Positions 46,198 to 58,675 of a DNA stretch of 64,000 nt are shown here, piece by piece. The stretch is taken from the NCBI GenBank assembly GCA_014529385.2, contig CM043967.1:5843001-5907000 (forward strand). The letters run 5' to 3'. The position numbers and the translations under genes are program-made. Source of the DNA: Adiantum capillus-veneris. Taxonomy: Eukaryota > Streptophyta > Polypodiopsida > Polypodiales > Pteridaceae. The stretch's first letter is position 1. Each line of letters starts with the position of its first letter. The notes below the pieces were generated by a model. The model saw only the letters and a program-made list of their open reading frames with translations. It made no database searches and was not told where the DNA came from.

Positions 46198-47108
46198 TGT
46201 GGGACGCATGTCTAACCTCACCATCCTATCTTATTGCACTATTAGTGAGAACCATGATTAATTTGTCAAACCATGGGACGAAGCTGACTTGACTAATGCA
46301 TAGAGGCTACAAGAGGTTGTCAATCTCTCGGAAAACAACCAGCAACTCGCATCTAACTCAAGCTACACTCAATTGACTGAAGTCACCAAAAGCCAATCGC
46401 TCATCGGCAAGCAAATCACATCCGTTACAACATCAAATGATATCCAAATGTAATGGACAAGTTTACAAGACCTAAGCACACATGCCTATGGTCTCAAGCC
46501 CACTTTAGGTCAAGTTCCAAAATCGCGATTATTAACAGCAGTGGATTTTTGACCTAGTCGTTTTCGACCCAGAATGCATCTAAATGCTTAGCAATGATGC
46601 CCCAATACCCCGCCTATGCTTAGTTTTCGATTTAAAAGTGTAAATTCATAGTTATGATGAAATTAGGCCGTGGGTCGGCGACGCCAAAAGCTACGAAATA
46701 CTGTGAATGGTTTACATCAATGCATAGAGCTCTTACCTGCGGTTGTAATGCAACAAACGCATTCGCAATGTGACAACCGAAGAGGAAGTAGGAAGCACGA
46801 GAAAGAGAAATGTGAGCGCCGTTAGCTCACGTTATGTATTTCTTATCCAAAAACTTATAAAAAACTAGCTTTTATACCTTAGCCAAGGTTTTTGGGTGGT
46901 CAAAACTAATATTCTGGAGTTCTACCAAAGCTGGGAAATGACTGGCTGATACAATCTGGAAGCTTGTAGCCCCGGATTATTAATTACAAGGTTTATCCGA
47001 GAAAATAGGAGTTACAATATTCTCGATTTATCAAAATAATAAATGTTTTACAAGGAGAACTCCGAAAAATGGTGCAAAAATGGTGTCCGCGTTAGCTTGC
47101 TGCTAACA
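46198..47108 (-). repeat. 5' LTR of element A
   Basis: Partner of 8302-9225. Minus-strand TATAAAAG at 46869-46876; half-palindrome AATCGCGATTATTAAC at 46521-46536. TG...CA ends. Confidence 0.93.
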
Positions 47109-47113
47109 CACAT

Positions 47114-47930
47114 ACTCTTTGTGTGATGGATTGTGCACTTCTAAGCCCTACCTCTATAGAAATGCGTGGGTTTGTGCCTAGAATGCAAGATAGTACTTGC
47201 AGGTTTGTGCCCAAATTGTAAATCAATCATTACAAGTTTGTGTCCAACTTACAGGACAATTTAGCTGTATGGGCAACAAAGACACCGGGAGCAATAAAAT
47301 CTTGCCAAGAGGAGTGACCTCTTAGGGTTTGGATATTTTAATGAAGAAGAGTCGTATGTATTTTTTCTTCTAGGGAAGATTTTTTTGGTACCACTTTGAT
47401 AATGCTTGAAGGCTTGTTTTAACAAACTTGTGATGGAAACCTTTAAGAGGAATTTTGTGTATGAACAATCATGTGGTAGTAATTAGAAAACAAGCAAAAA
47501 GTATGAGTGCAAGGGTGGAAAGTGGGGACAGACTGAGGTTTCCAGTCAAGGATAGGTGGGCTCGATTAGTCGAGAAACTCTCCACTCCCTTTTGTTAGGA
47601 GAAGCAAAATTAGAGACTCATTGTGTCAAGAGACGAGAAGTCCCAAATATACGTGCCCCTGAAAGCTATGGGGAAAAAGGTATTTGGATTTTATCTCTTT
47701 TAGAAGGTGAGAATTAGGGACATATAAAATTATTGTGTTAGTTCAGGCTTTCCCTGCAAGACAGGGCTACAAACCCTCTTCAATGGTTCAAACTCAAGCT
47801 ACTTGGTGATGAGAGGCCGTCCATTGTAAATCAACTCTTTCTTGACTCTGTTTTCTCAAGAGATTAGGGCCTAGAGACTTGTTAAGGTACCCTCCATTTT
47901 CCAAAAGGTTATGGTAACGAAGTGGGGTCC
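47114..47930. repeat. unassigned flank with short tandem units and a dispersed repeat
   Basis: 47165-47265 has three decayed units of about 43 bp around a GGTTTGTGCC phrase. 47350-47660 resembles 60360-60600: both contain GGTAGTAATTAGA, an AACAA run, a GTGAGTG-type stretch and then a GGTGG(A/G)C(C/T)CGAT(G/T)AGTCG phrase. Probably part of an LTR or leader of E4-type elements. No gene. Confidence 0.5.
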
Positions 47931-50065
47931 CTCACAAGGAAGATGGTGAACCAGTCTCTAAACAACCCAAAAAAGACAAACCGGTGGAACTAGACGAAGA
48001 GGAGTTGTTTTATGACTCTCTAGAGAATCTTGAGCGAGATGAGAATGGAGATAATGAATGATCTAACAACCCGAGTGAGCAAGAGGAAACAATAGCAGAT
48101 GTCAGGTTCTACAACTTTCCAAATAAAGAACCTAGACATCAACAACACTATAAGAGCAAGAGAGTTAAGATCAAGGCTAGAGAGAATCCGATCCCTAGAA
48201 TAAGAGACAACACATTTTTTTATGTTTGCAAAAGATGAAGATTATGTTTAAGACAAAGTTTCAAGGAGATTCTCTAGAGTTTGAGATCCAAAGACACGAG
48301 ACAATGTAATAAACATGAGGAAAAAAACTCGAAAGTTTGAAACTAAAACAAAACCCAAGAACACAAAAGAACCAGGATGAGATAAGTTCGAACAAACTAA
48401 ATGGACAAAGGTTGAGGGAAAGAAGAAATATAGAGAGCTCAAGAAAACTCTGGCAGAAGTATGGACAACGGAAATAGAAAGTGGAGAAGAGGGTGAAAAA
48501 ATTGACGACAAAATGAGCGTACCTTTCCCCACTACAAAAAATTCACTTTTTGAGATAGAAAGGTAGTGATGACACAACCAATACAAAAGAAAAAGGACAA
48601 GGAGTCATATGACATGCCAAAGGATGCAAAGAAGACAGATTTGGTGGAGCTAGGAGAAGAGCCAAGGTTGGTCTATACAGCAATTGATTAGAGTTCGAAA
48701 GAAGAAGAGAAGCTCATAATTCTTCTCAATGAGTATAAGGACATTGTATTTGCTTGGTCATATAAAGACCTAAAAGGAGTAGATCCAATAATATGCCAAC
48801 ACACGATCCCATTAAAACCCGATGCAAAGCCTAGCCAACAAAGATTGTACACGTATAATGATACATTTGCTAAGCGCCTCAAGGAAGAGTTTGATAAATT
48901 GAAGGAAGCTCAGTTCATCTATGAGATAGAACACACCGACTGGGTATCTCCAATTGTGATAGTGCCTAAAAAAAATGGTAAACTTTGAATGTGTCAATCT
49001 AAAGAAGGTTAATGCAGCCAAAATAAGGGACAATTAACCCTTACTTATCACTGACCAATGTCTAAAATGAGTGGCAGACAAGTGGACATATTCCTTCTGA
49101 GATGAATTCTCTGGCTACAACCATCTTGCGATCACACCTGAAGATCAATATAAGACTGTATTTGCCAACGAATGGGGTATATATGTGTATAGAGTCATGC
49201 CAGTTGGTTTGACTAATGCCCCAACAACATTCTAGAGATTAATGACACATGCTTTTACAGAATACTTGAGGATATTCTTGGAAATTTATATGGATGATCT
49301 ATGTGTACACTCTCTCTTGAGAGGTAAATATACGAAACACCTCAAAAAAATATTTGAGAAGTGCAAGATGTATAGGATTTTCCTTAACCCAAAAAGTGTG
49401 TATTTATGGTTAGACAAGGAAAAATCCTGGGACATATTGTCTCAAAAAATTTCATATCTACGAATTTGGATAAGATAAAAGTGATTGTAGAGATGCCTAG
49501 ACCGAACAACCCAAAGCAGGTACAATTATTTATGGGACATTGTGGTTACTACAAGAGGTTTATACACATGTATGCAATCATTGATCAACCCTTGTATAGG
49601 TTTATAGTAGTCTTTGAATGGACGGAGGAATGTGAGGAATCATTTCAAAAGTTAAAGAGAGCACTCATATACGCTCTAGTATTAAAAGCACCATATTGAG
49701 AAAAGAATTTTCATGTTTCCATTGATATGTCATCATTTGCTATAGGATGCATCTTGGCTCAGCCAAGAGAAGGAAATATGGATTTACCAGTATGTTATAC
49801 CAACAAACATCTTACCAGTGCTGAAAAGAACTACACTACCACCAAGAGAGAAGAGCTAGGGATAATATATGTTGTTAAGAGTTCTGGCATTATCTCCTTC
49901 CAAACCAATTTGTGATTTTCACTGATCATCAAGCCCTTTTATACCTTGTAAACAAACCACACAATACCAAACACATTGTACGATAGTTCATGTAACATTT
50001 AATGGTCTAAAAACTTATGTGTAGTGGAAATTAGCATGAACATAGTGGGCATTTCATTAGAATAG
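47931..50065 (+). pseudogene. pol: E4 gypsy pol fragment (linker, RT, RNase H)
   Basis: Plus-strand relic. The protease-RT linker is at 47.95-48.7 kb (ELDEEELFYDSLENLERDEN, RFYNFPNKEPRHQ). RT from about 48.75 kb: YTYNDTFAKRLKEEFDKLKE, IEHTDWVSPIVIVPKK, a badly damaged middle, then LRIFLEIYMDDLCVHSLLRG at about 49.27-49.33 kb with intact YMDD. RNase H: SSFAIGCILAQP, FTDHQALLYLVNKP. Many stops and shifts. Protease and integrase are missing. Sequence is of the same family as A and B, in the opposite orientation. Confidence 0.88.
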
Positions 50066-51640
50066 ATTCCTAATGAGAATTACAAGAGTACTTGGGTGGA
50101 GAGAGCAACAAAAAGCATAACACCTAGTTAGATAGCATCGACAATACTTTCAAAAGAGAGAGAAATTAAGCTAATGACAACAGTTGAGGACCGGATTTGC
50201 ATGGATCCGGTCCCCCTTCCAAAAGGCTTTGTATTATGGTTTCTCCCATCAAGAGAGACATTGTACAATACAATTCTTTGTGTTCCTTCAAGACTAGCTA
50301 GTGAAATGAAGATGAAAGCTTCATGCACTAAGCAAAAAACTTAGCAAACACAACTTGAATTATCCCCGTTCTCAGACCCAAGACCTCACACCTTCGAAGA
50401 TGGTGAGAGCTAGCAGGGTGTGAGAGTAGATTGAGAGGAAGAAGGAGTATCTTACGAGAAAGATGTACATCGCCTCACATAATCACTCATATTAGCATAG
50501 CTTTAGCTTGGTAGAGGAGATGAGCATGCATTGAAGCTTGGCTCTTGGTTGGATTTGCATCCACAAGCCAAGAGTGTGTCGTTGTAGGCTTCTATCTCAC
50601 AAGCTTGGAGTAGGTGATGAGCTCTCCATTAAAGCTTGGGAAGAGATATTCTTCTCCTTCTTCACACATGAGATTGTGTGAGTGTGTGTGTGATAATGCC
50701 TTGCAAAAATCAGCCCCCTCTCTCTCTTGGGCGAGCCCTCTTGCTATTTGCTCTTGCTGAGCCCTCATTGGCTCTCCCCAAGTCAAGCCAATGATTATTA
50801 AGCAGCATAAGTGATAGCCTTCTGACATGTGTCTCCCTTTCCCGTTTTGTGAGAGCTTTAGGTTATTAAATAATTAAACTAAACTCTCATTGGACCCCTT
50901 TGCCTCCTAGCCAATAGGAATCAGGCAAGCCATTGGGCTCCTGAATGCTCATTGGACCCCTTGTGAGACTGCCCAATAGTCTTCTAGGAGACTTAATTCT
51001 CATTGGTTTCTTTTATTAAATGTATTTAAATTAATTAAACTAGATTTACTCTAGCCTAATTCTCATTGGTCCACCTCCGAGGCCATCCAATAGGAATTGG
51101 GCACACCTTGTGGGCATCTGGGCTAGGGAGCTGACATGTGTCCCTCATTCCCTTTGTGTAAAGGGAGCCTGCGTGTGTGTGTGTGTGGCTTTCTCTCTCA
51201 TCCCCTAGAAGAAGGGATCGCCCCCTCCCATGTAGGGATATGCAAAGACTTTTTAGTCACACACAAAGCATCCAATTTCCCCTAGGGTTGACTTTTGGAC
51301 ACAACCTTTGAATTTGGGAACCTTAGCATTTTGGAAGTCTTAATGGGCTGAACCTTAGGGTCTTTTTAGCCCATTGTTGCACATGGCTCTTTTGCAGATG
51401 GCCCCCCCTTTTGATCCCTATTTTCCCTCCTTTGGATCCCTACTGTGGCCGGTCTGCTAGCTTAACCAATATTCTAGCCTTTTCTCCCCTGGCACTTCCC
51501 CACATTAAATGATCAGTTTAATATGAGAAAATCATTTAGGAGAATTAGATATTGATTATTATGACAGTTCATCATATTGTTGGAGTTTGTTTGGGTTGTC
51601 TTCATTTCCACTTCATAAGGTGTTAGCGGATTCCATATCT
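50066..51640. other. unassigned region with clustered CCAAT/ATTGG motifs
   Basis: No supported gene. From 50765 to 51110 the phrase CTCATTGG recurs five times, interleaved with CCAAT on the same strand (four copies, two followed by AGGAAT). This is a degenerate tandem structure and could be a promoter region of an unidentified LTR. A TTGGTATCAGGGTCG string at about 51631 resembles an initiator-Met primer site, but no LTR end could be fixed beside it. Confidence 0.4.
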
Positions 51641-52331
51641 TGGTATCAGGGTCGTAAATGGTGCATTTGCCTCTTGTCAGCTTGGATTTTGCCAGCTTAT
51701 GGCAATATGATGTAGTGCACATCCACCCTTAGGCAATGGTCGGTTTCATTTGATGCAAGCCTCAAATAAAATCTGAGCCATTTCTCTGCACTGGAGTTCA
51801 TAGCTTGCCTTATTAGCTAGTTCATCTTTCTAGAGATCCAACTAGATGAAATAAACTTTTTAAATGCATTTCTTGCTCATTGAGAGTCATCCTAGTCTTG
51901 GATCCTCAACTGCTAGACGCATGGCTTTCCAATAAGGTTTTGACCCCTTTTATCGAGAACTCCCCTGGCACTCTACATTTCTATCATCATTTCTTTGATC
52001 TCCAGACGAATATCTTTCATACATTGGTAGGTTGGTTTGGTGCCTAATAACATTTCCACCTATATCCCAAGAGACTTGAGGTCAGTAGTAGTTAAGTCCT
52101 TTATAACTGGGTTTATTGCTTTTTTATCATTGTCAAACACCGTTCTGGAACTCTTTCCAGTAGTTGGACACAATGGGATGTGGGGTAATTGACACACTGT
52201 GAGATCATGGTAACTGGAAGATTTCCTGTACTGAACCATTCATCTGGTCCCCATATATAACTTCTAAAACCTCTCCAAATCCAAATAGATTGAGTCATCA
52301 TCTAAGCACTTCTATATTTGGAGGTGATTTT
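51641..52331 (-). pseudogene. unidentified decayed coding remnant
   Basis: Minus-strand open pieces (52113-52301 and 51513-51722) and a stretch near 52.0-52.15 kb (DNDKKAINPVIKDLTTTDLK) look like remains of a protein. No family could be named; possibly a gag or linker region of another retroelement. Confidence 0.25.
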
Positions 52332-52906
52332 TGTGGGATGGGTTTCTGACCTCACTCCTATCTTATTGCAGACATAGCAAGAACCACGAACAAAATTATC
52401 AATCCATGGGACAAAGTTGACACGACTAGTGCATAGAGGCATAGAGGCTACAAGAGGGTGTCAATCTCTTGGAAAACAATAGACAACTCACATCTAACAC
52501 AACCTACACTCAAATGACCTGAGTCATCAAAAGCTAATTGCTAATCTGCAAACAAAACATGACCGTTACAGCATCAAACGACATTTGAATGTTACGAAAC
52601 TTATAGGACAAGTATATAAGACCCAAGCACACATGCTTATGGTCTCAAACCTCACTTTTGATGAACTGCAAAAATCACAATTATTAACAACAGTGAGTAT
52701 TTTTCACGATTTCTTTGGTAAAAAACTAATAATTTGGGAGCTCTAACTAAGGATAAGTTGATACAATCTAAAAGCTTATAGCCTCAGATCATTGGTTACA
52801 ATATCCAGAAAAATAAGAGTTAAACTATTCTTGATTTATTAAATGAATAAGTGTTTTTACAATAAAACTCCCAAAAGTGTTTACATGGGTTAGCTTGCTG
52901 CTAACA
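52332..52906 (-). repeat. A-type LTR with internal deletion
   Basis: Resembles LTR A from TGTGGGATG to GCTAACA but is 575 bp; about 350 bp in the middle, including the TATA region, is missing. The half-palindrome survives as AATCACAATTATTAAC at 52673-52688. A polypurine tract (GAGGAGGGGGGAAA, minus) follows at 52907-52920, so it is a 3' LTR of a third A-like element. Confidence 0.85.
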
Positions 52907-53154
52907 TTTCCCCCCTCCTCGATTGTGTCGTCCCTTGTCATAGTTTCATGGATTGAAGTAGTCTTTGGGTTGACGGCCGACGAGGTGGTCTTTAAGTGCG
53001 TGTAGAGATTTCTCATATCTGATGCGTCTTTCTTTGTCAAGGACTTGCAAAAATTGAATAGTGACTTTGTTTTAAGTTTGATGGAAGAATATCCAACAAA
53101 CCTTGATGTCAGATTGTGGATCACTGGCCCGAAAATTTTTGTCCACCATATGAA
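52907..53154 (-). pseudogene. coiled-coil ORF C-terminal fragment
   Basis: The minus strand matches the last part of element A's coiled-coil ORF: IHNLTSRFVGYSSIKLKT aligns with ISNLTSRFVSYSAVELKN, and a KKDASDMRN-type piece follows. Truncated at 53155 by the copia-like LTR fragment. It is the fourth example in the window of this ORF beside a 3' LTR. Confidence 0.75.
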
Positions 53155-53333
53155 TGTTGGGTATGCAAGCCTACACCCTATCTGTTCAAGGGGGGTTTAC
53201 TATCATAGCACCAGGTTATGGATACACCAGAAATCCTTGGTTGTGAGAGAACCTAAAACTCACGGTTACCGAGTATACCAAATCCTTGAGTCATCATGAG
53301 AGGGTTTGTCTAGTTCGGGCTTGAGGGGGGGAT
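53155..53333 (+). repeat. copia-like 5' LTR scrap and internal remnant
   Basis: TGTTGGGTATGCAAGCC at 53155 recurs at 53334 after a polypurine tract (TTGAGGGGGGGAT, 53321-53333). The tract and following TGTTGGG have the form common at 3' LTRs of plant Ty1/copia elements. Only 179 bp separate the two starts, so most of the element is deleted. Confidence 0.55.
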
Positions 53334-53860
<527 letters not shown>

Positions 53861-54685
53861 TCAACCCACCCTCAATAGGGTCGCATTGGATTTTTGTTGA
53901 ACTTTCAACCCTTGAGCGCCTCGGAATTAGGCTTCCTCAGTCCACTGCGAGTGCAACCATCTATGTCATCATCGACTGTCTGAAACAGAGAATTCCTTCA
54001 AGCTTATGCTCATACTATATTTAAAAGGCACCCTAATTTGGTCTTAAGCCCCTAAGCAAGTCGGTCTTCACACCCTGTTGGTCAAGATCGTGAAGCCGGT
54101 TCACATAATTTTCAGCATATAAACACGGCCCTCCTTTTGGTTGCAAGTACTACACAAAGACGAAGACAAAGACAAACACGCTCTTCAAGAAATAGTCTCA
54201 TTGACTTCAAAAGATTGATGTTTTGTTGATTTTTGTAAACATCACAAGATTCAAATATGGCATCAACAATCAAGAAGTTTAATGAGCCAACAATAGAGGT
54301 GGTACCCATGCAACTTCTAGTATGTGCTACAATGAAAGGAACTTATGTGAAGGATGTCAATCGGATATGACTAAAGGAGCCTTGAAGATTGTGGATCAGT
54401 TTGTCACATACAATCAAATTGGATTCTATAATGGTTATATTAAGCATTCCATGATTCAAGACTAGCAGAAGCAAGTTCAGATTTGTCTCTTTCAACTCAA
54501 ATTTTTAGCAGTATTCTTCAACTGCTTTTCAGTTTAATTGTCATAGCTAAAAGTCATGTTTTGTCATGTTGTCGTAGGTCTATTATGATTTTATATATTG
54601 TCACGTATTGTCATGCCAAACTTTTGTACGAAGACCAAGTGGAGAGGTCCAGGTCAATAGATGATGGTATACAAGTAACGGTGGT
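53861..54685. other. unassigned region
   Basis: No supported gene. A plus-strand ATG at 54257 opens about 37 codons (MASTIKKFNEPTIEVVP), in a position that could be the start of a copia gag after LTR E. It stops quickly and has no recognisable domain. Confidence 0.3.
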
Positions 54686-55138
54686 GTGTGGGGCCATGCT
54701 AATGGCTGTGCTAATGAAAGTGGTGGTGGAATGTGCCATGGTGATGCAATGGGTGAAATTGTTTTTGCCAGAAGAGATAGAGCAGTTGTGCCGATGGAGG
54801 AAGTCGAGGTGGATGCAGTAGCGAATGAGTTTCTCTCTTCCCAAGTGGAGCACAATGCAATGATAGAGCAGGTGATTGAAGCTGAAGAGCAAGAGGTGCT
54901 GATCGACCTTGAAGGGCCGGTTGACAAGGAAGGGCTCGATGATGCTGGAATTGAGTGTGTGGCCAAAGAGGAGGTTGTGTTGCCAAAGATGGTAGAGATT
55001 CCGTTGCTGTTGACATGTCCAATGGTGGAGAAAGGAGAATCCCGGATAGTGGCTTTGCTTCCATTGAAGGTATGTGAGCTAAGGTTGATGAATATGATGG
55101 TAGATGTAGCTATGTGGTGGTTGGCTCACCAGGTGTAG
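54686..55138 (+). CDS. hypothetical 150-aa ORF, probably decayed
   Basis: Open frame MWGHANGCANESGGG..., with an acidic centre (VEAEEQ-like, LIDLEGPVDKEGLDD) and a hydrophobic C-terminus. No domain is recognised. The surrounding DNA is purine/GT-rich and has no second supporting exon. A further frame at 55259-55447 (MDAGLLRDARSVEGR...) is similar in composition. They may be parts of one decayed gene or transposon protein. Low confidence that it is coding. Confidence 0.2.
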   Translation: MWGHANGCANESGGGMCHGDAMGEIVFARRDRAVVPMEEVEVDAVANEFLSSQVEHNAMIEQVIEAEEQEVLIDLEGPVDKEGLDDAGIECVAKEEVVLPKMVEIPLLLTCPMVEKGESRIVALLPLKVCELRLMNMMVDVAMWWLAHQV

Positions 55139-55447
55139 GGTTCTGTGGTGAAGTCCTCCACTTTATTTGGTTGGGAGGGAGGGTTAGACATGTGTTGGAG
55201 CTCGTTGTCAGGTGTATGTTTTTTTGATGGTGGTATGCTTGATGTTGCTTAGTATGGAGTGGATGCTGGTTTGCTGAGGGATGCAAGGAGTGTTGAAGGT
55301 AGGATATGGGAAGCCTACACACATGGTGGTCTATGTGCTGGGGTACGTCACTATGGTGAGCAATTACAGATGGGTGACGAATATCCAAGGCAGCTGTTTG
55401 ACCTAGGTGTCAGCTATGTGATGCAAGGGGTGGGGCAACCCACTTGA

Positions 55448-56814
55448 AGGTTTGGCAGTAGGATGCAATAAAACTGTGTACATATGGTTTTGGTTTTCTC
55501 ATAGTGTGTGCCAGGTTTTGCTGTTAGAAGGTGAATAAAGATCTTATGCGGTTGAGCATAAATGCTCAACTAGGGGGTGGGCAATGATGGTACATCCAAA
55601 GTGTGCCGACCATAGAAGATGTCATGGGTAGATATGTGCAAGCTAGCAGAAGCATGGAAAAGGGCTAGAGCAACTAGGAAGATCATGGGCTGACAGGTAG
55701 CAGCGGAGGTGTATGACTGATGCGGTTTATAGGTCAAGAAAGTCTCAAGAAGGGGCTAATTTGGGGAGCAAGTGAAGGAGATGCGAGATGCAATCTTTGG
55801 GTCCACAAATGTAGATTTTGAAGTGTTGAAGGAGCAGGTCCAAACGGCTCATCAAACCGAGCTACGGAGCCCAAGTTATTGGAGTTTGAAGGTTCAATAT
55901 GTTGCAGATTCTTGCCGGGCAAGGCAGCTGGGGACAGATGGACCAAGTAGATGTCAGTGTACATGTGCATGGTGCTCAATTATGGAGCCAACCCGTCTTT
56001 TCAGGTTGTAGATAAGAGCCACGTATTGTAGTTTATGGCCATTTGAAGTTTTGGAGGGGGCTAGGTTGGTGCCCACCTGACCACATGGGGAATCATGCCA
56101 TCTGACATCTTTTGATCCTTGACAAGGTTCTAGAGTAGGGTATGCATCATATGGAGCTAGCAAGAACCGACTGCACGTCAAACGAAGCCGGAAGCGAAAA
56201 GATATAGAAGCCAAAAGATTGGGTGCACTTGTTTGGAATTGACTTCTCGTGGTTTTCTCCATTTTTGCGGCCTCTGTTCAAGGGCTTGAGGAATTGTGGG
56301 GTGCGACAAGGTCGGTGGTAGTCGGAGTCGGCTCAGCGAGTTTTTGATCAGTTTTTAGAGCTCGATGATCGGATCGGTGGGTGGCAACCGGCAGGCAATT
56401 AAAATTGGGGAAGCACAGATGAATTTTTTTGAAACTTTTGGGGTTTTATAAAAATAATTTTGAGTTGTTGAAGGCTTTGGATTGTGCTCTCAGAGAAGAA
56501 TTCCATGTGGCATCGAACATTGTCCCACATGCGCTGTGTGGTGTCCGGGTGCCAGAGTATTTAGCCCAAACGGTGGCGCCCATTTGAGGCATGAGAAGCA
56601 TGAGCTTGTGAGGAGCCGGCTATGGCATGCTCAGTCGGCGCTGTGTGTCGGCTGCATTGGTGGCGCTCAGGAGTGACACCCGGTGGTTTTGGCCTCTGGC
56701 GGGCCCGCGACGATGGCGCATGATGATGACCGCCGATGGCGGTTGCTAGACAGTAATGACATGGCGGCCTTGTAAGGCCATGTGCCCGTGCCCGACGAGG
56801 CAAAAATATTTTGA

Positions 56815-56817
<3 letters not shown>
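55448..56817. other. unassigned region
   Basis: No supported gene; several short overlapping ORFs on both strands with no recognisable motif. GC content is higher than the flanking DNA from 56.5 kb on. Confidence 0.4.

Positions 56818-56850
<33 letters not shown>
56818..56850. repeat. C33 homopolymer
   Basis: Thirty-three consecutive C. Four bases after its end is a 20-bp dyad, arms CAATAGCGA and TCGCTATTG around TG (56854-56873). Homopolymers of this length are prone to assembly error. Confidence 0.95.
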
Positions 56851-56853
<3 letters not shown>

Positions 56854-56873
56854 CAATAGCGATGTCGCTATTG

Positions 56874-58660
56874 CACCCAACAGGAGGGGTCTCGCCAATG
56901 GATAGCAAGAGAGATAGAGAGAGGATTTGATGGCTTCAAGGCATGATACAAGGGGCTTATCCCACAATGAATGGAGAGAGAGGGAGAATATGAGCCCGAG
57001 GCCAGTCCAGGGGCAAGTTGGGCAGACAATGGACAGATGCGTGCACCATGCAAGAGCTACCAAAGGTGAAGTGTGTCAAGTGCAAGCAATGCAAGGAAAT
57101 TCCAAATGAATCTACAAGTGAAACTGCACGAGATGGGAGTTCACCCATCATTTCTTTCTTAGGTCTCCTAGACACACCCGTATAAAAGGATGTACACGTT
57201 CATTTTTTGGGATCTTATGGCCATTGGAGGTTTTTTGCTTGTTTAGGCTTTGAGGGATTGTCTTTTTGCCGAGTTTCATGCCGGCAGTGTATTGGTTGTA
57301 TATGGTGTTGCATATGCTAGAAGGCGATTTTCGACTGTCTCTTGGCATCATTCCCCCTTCTCTTCTCGGCTTGTGTGCGTGTGTTTCGGGGCGTGTGGTG
57401 TGTGTACCTCCCCAAAGTTGGTAGTGCAAAGAGAGATAGAGAGAGGCTGTGTGAGTGTGGAAGGTTGTGAATTGAGCAAAGCGGAGGGATTGAGTCTGTC
57501 CAGTGCATTGCAAGGCGTGTGCGCGTATGGTTGTGTGCAAGCGGCGGTTTGCTTGCGGGTAGTGTTGAGTTTTGAAGGTGAACTCTAGTGGATTGGGGCG
57601 CTGTGTATACCCTAGGCTATAGTGATGCATTGTGTTGTGTGCTGGGTGTATTCCCTTTCCCCTCTCCAACGCGTAGGTAAAATTGGTTATGGAATGATTA
57701 ATAACTCGCATACCCTAAATACATTTATCATCAATTTTAGTCAAGCCTTTCAATTGGTTAAGTGGGTTTGCCCATCCGGTGAATCTATATGATGGTTCTT
57801 CAAGGAGCCGGGGGTGCAAAATTTTGACCAAGTGTAGTGGACAGCAAGGTGTTTTTTTACCATATCTCTTAGCTCATGCATGATTTTCACATGACATCTA
57901 AGAGATAAAATATTCTAAATGATGTGTTTCATCTCTGATTTGTGAGTTATGACCAAAACAGTGTTCCTACCGCTTCTATACGTGAAACAAAAAGCGTTTT
58001 TTATGCACACACATGATCATAAACACGTTGTGTGCATAAATTAGCGTGTTAAACATGATGAAATAATCATGGTGCAACTTCATATGTACTCAAAAAATCC
58101 ATACATGCTGTAAGGTCTCTACTTTCAAATTGCACACAAGTTCTATTACGCATTTGTATTTTTTTGAACCATCACTCCTTATTTAAGATATTCGAGTTCA
58201 AATTATGAATCGTAGGTTGAGAAAACCTAGAAATTAAAATTTACGCTACAAAATTCTGACATGTTTAGCTATATGAATCACTAACTAACTTATTGCAAGA
58301 CTTATTTACTGATTGTAAAATTTTCTTTTACTACTGTAAAGTTAATATAAGACTGTAAAGTTTAACTTAAAAATGTATAGTAAATTATCATTAAGGAAAT
58401 AAATAAAATAATTATAAAGACAAAAGAATACACAGGGATGACAAATGAAGGCACATGGACTCACATAAGAGGGGACAAAGTGGGACACACTGTCACATGA
58501 AAAAGGAGAGGCTACTCTTGACTAATCTTAATGAGGGGGGGCCTGTGTGGCCTTATCTTTTGATGATAATGACAAAGTGGTCAAGCTCATGGGTACCACA
58601 AGGGTACCAAAAACGAGGGTATGATTTTTGGGGGAAAAAAAAAGTTGGACGTTTTCTTTT
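56874..58660. other. unassigned region with a TATA-like site
   Basis: No supported gene. GTATAAAAGG at 57179-57188 (+) is a good core-promoter match, but no downstream coding sequence could be identified. 57.8-58.5 kb is AT-rich. Confidence 0.35.
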
Positions 58661-58663
58661 CTG

Positions 58664-58675
58664 CTATAAATAGAG
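58664..58675 (+). promoter_or_regulatory. TATA box of a possible gypsy LTR
   Basis: GCTATAAATAGAG on the plus strand, about 1 kb upstream of a gag-like start at 59687. It may mark the 5' LTR of a plus-strand element. Confidence 0.45.

Larger units (their letters stand above)
8302..47108 (-). mobile_element. Element A: giant Ty3/gypsy LTR retrotransposon, split by element B
   Basis: Bounded by LTRs of 924 bp (8302-9225) and 911 bp (46198-47108), both TGTGGGACG...TAACA. It has a primer site beside the right LTR and a polypurine tract beside the left, so it is transcribed on the minus strand. Subtracting element B and one target-site copy leaves about 19.1 kb, very long for this class. A CACAT pair (8295-8299 and 47109-47113) may be the target duplication, with two extra bases on the left. 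All ORFs carry stops or frameshifts. It is older than B, which is nested in its gag. Confidence 0.9.

Noticed and set aside
51628-51650. TTGGTATCAGGGTCG as a primer site of another LTR element
   Set aside because: No LTR end, partner LTR or gag could be fixed beside it; kept only as a remark.
54601-55388. Several minus-strand Ser/His/Pro-rich ORFs
   Set aside because: Antisense shadows of a purine-rich plus strand.
56561-56908. ORFs crossing the C33 run (poly-Gly)
   Set aside because: Created by the homopolymer.
57148-57711. 187-codon minus-strand ORF as a gene
   Set aside because: His/Thr-rich composition from a GT-rich strand, no domain, no support from neighbours.
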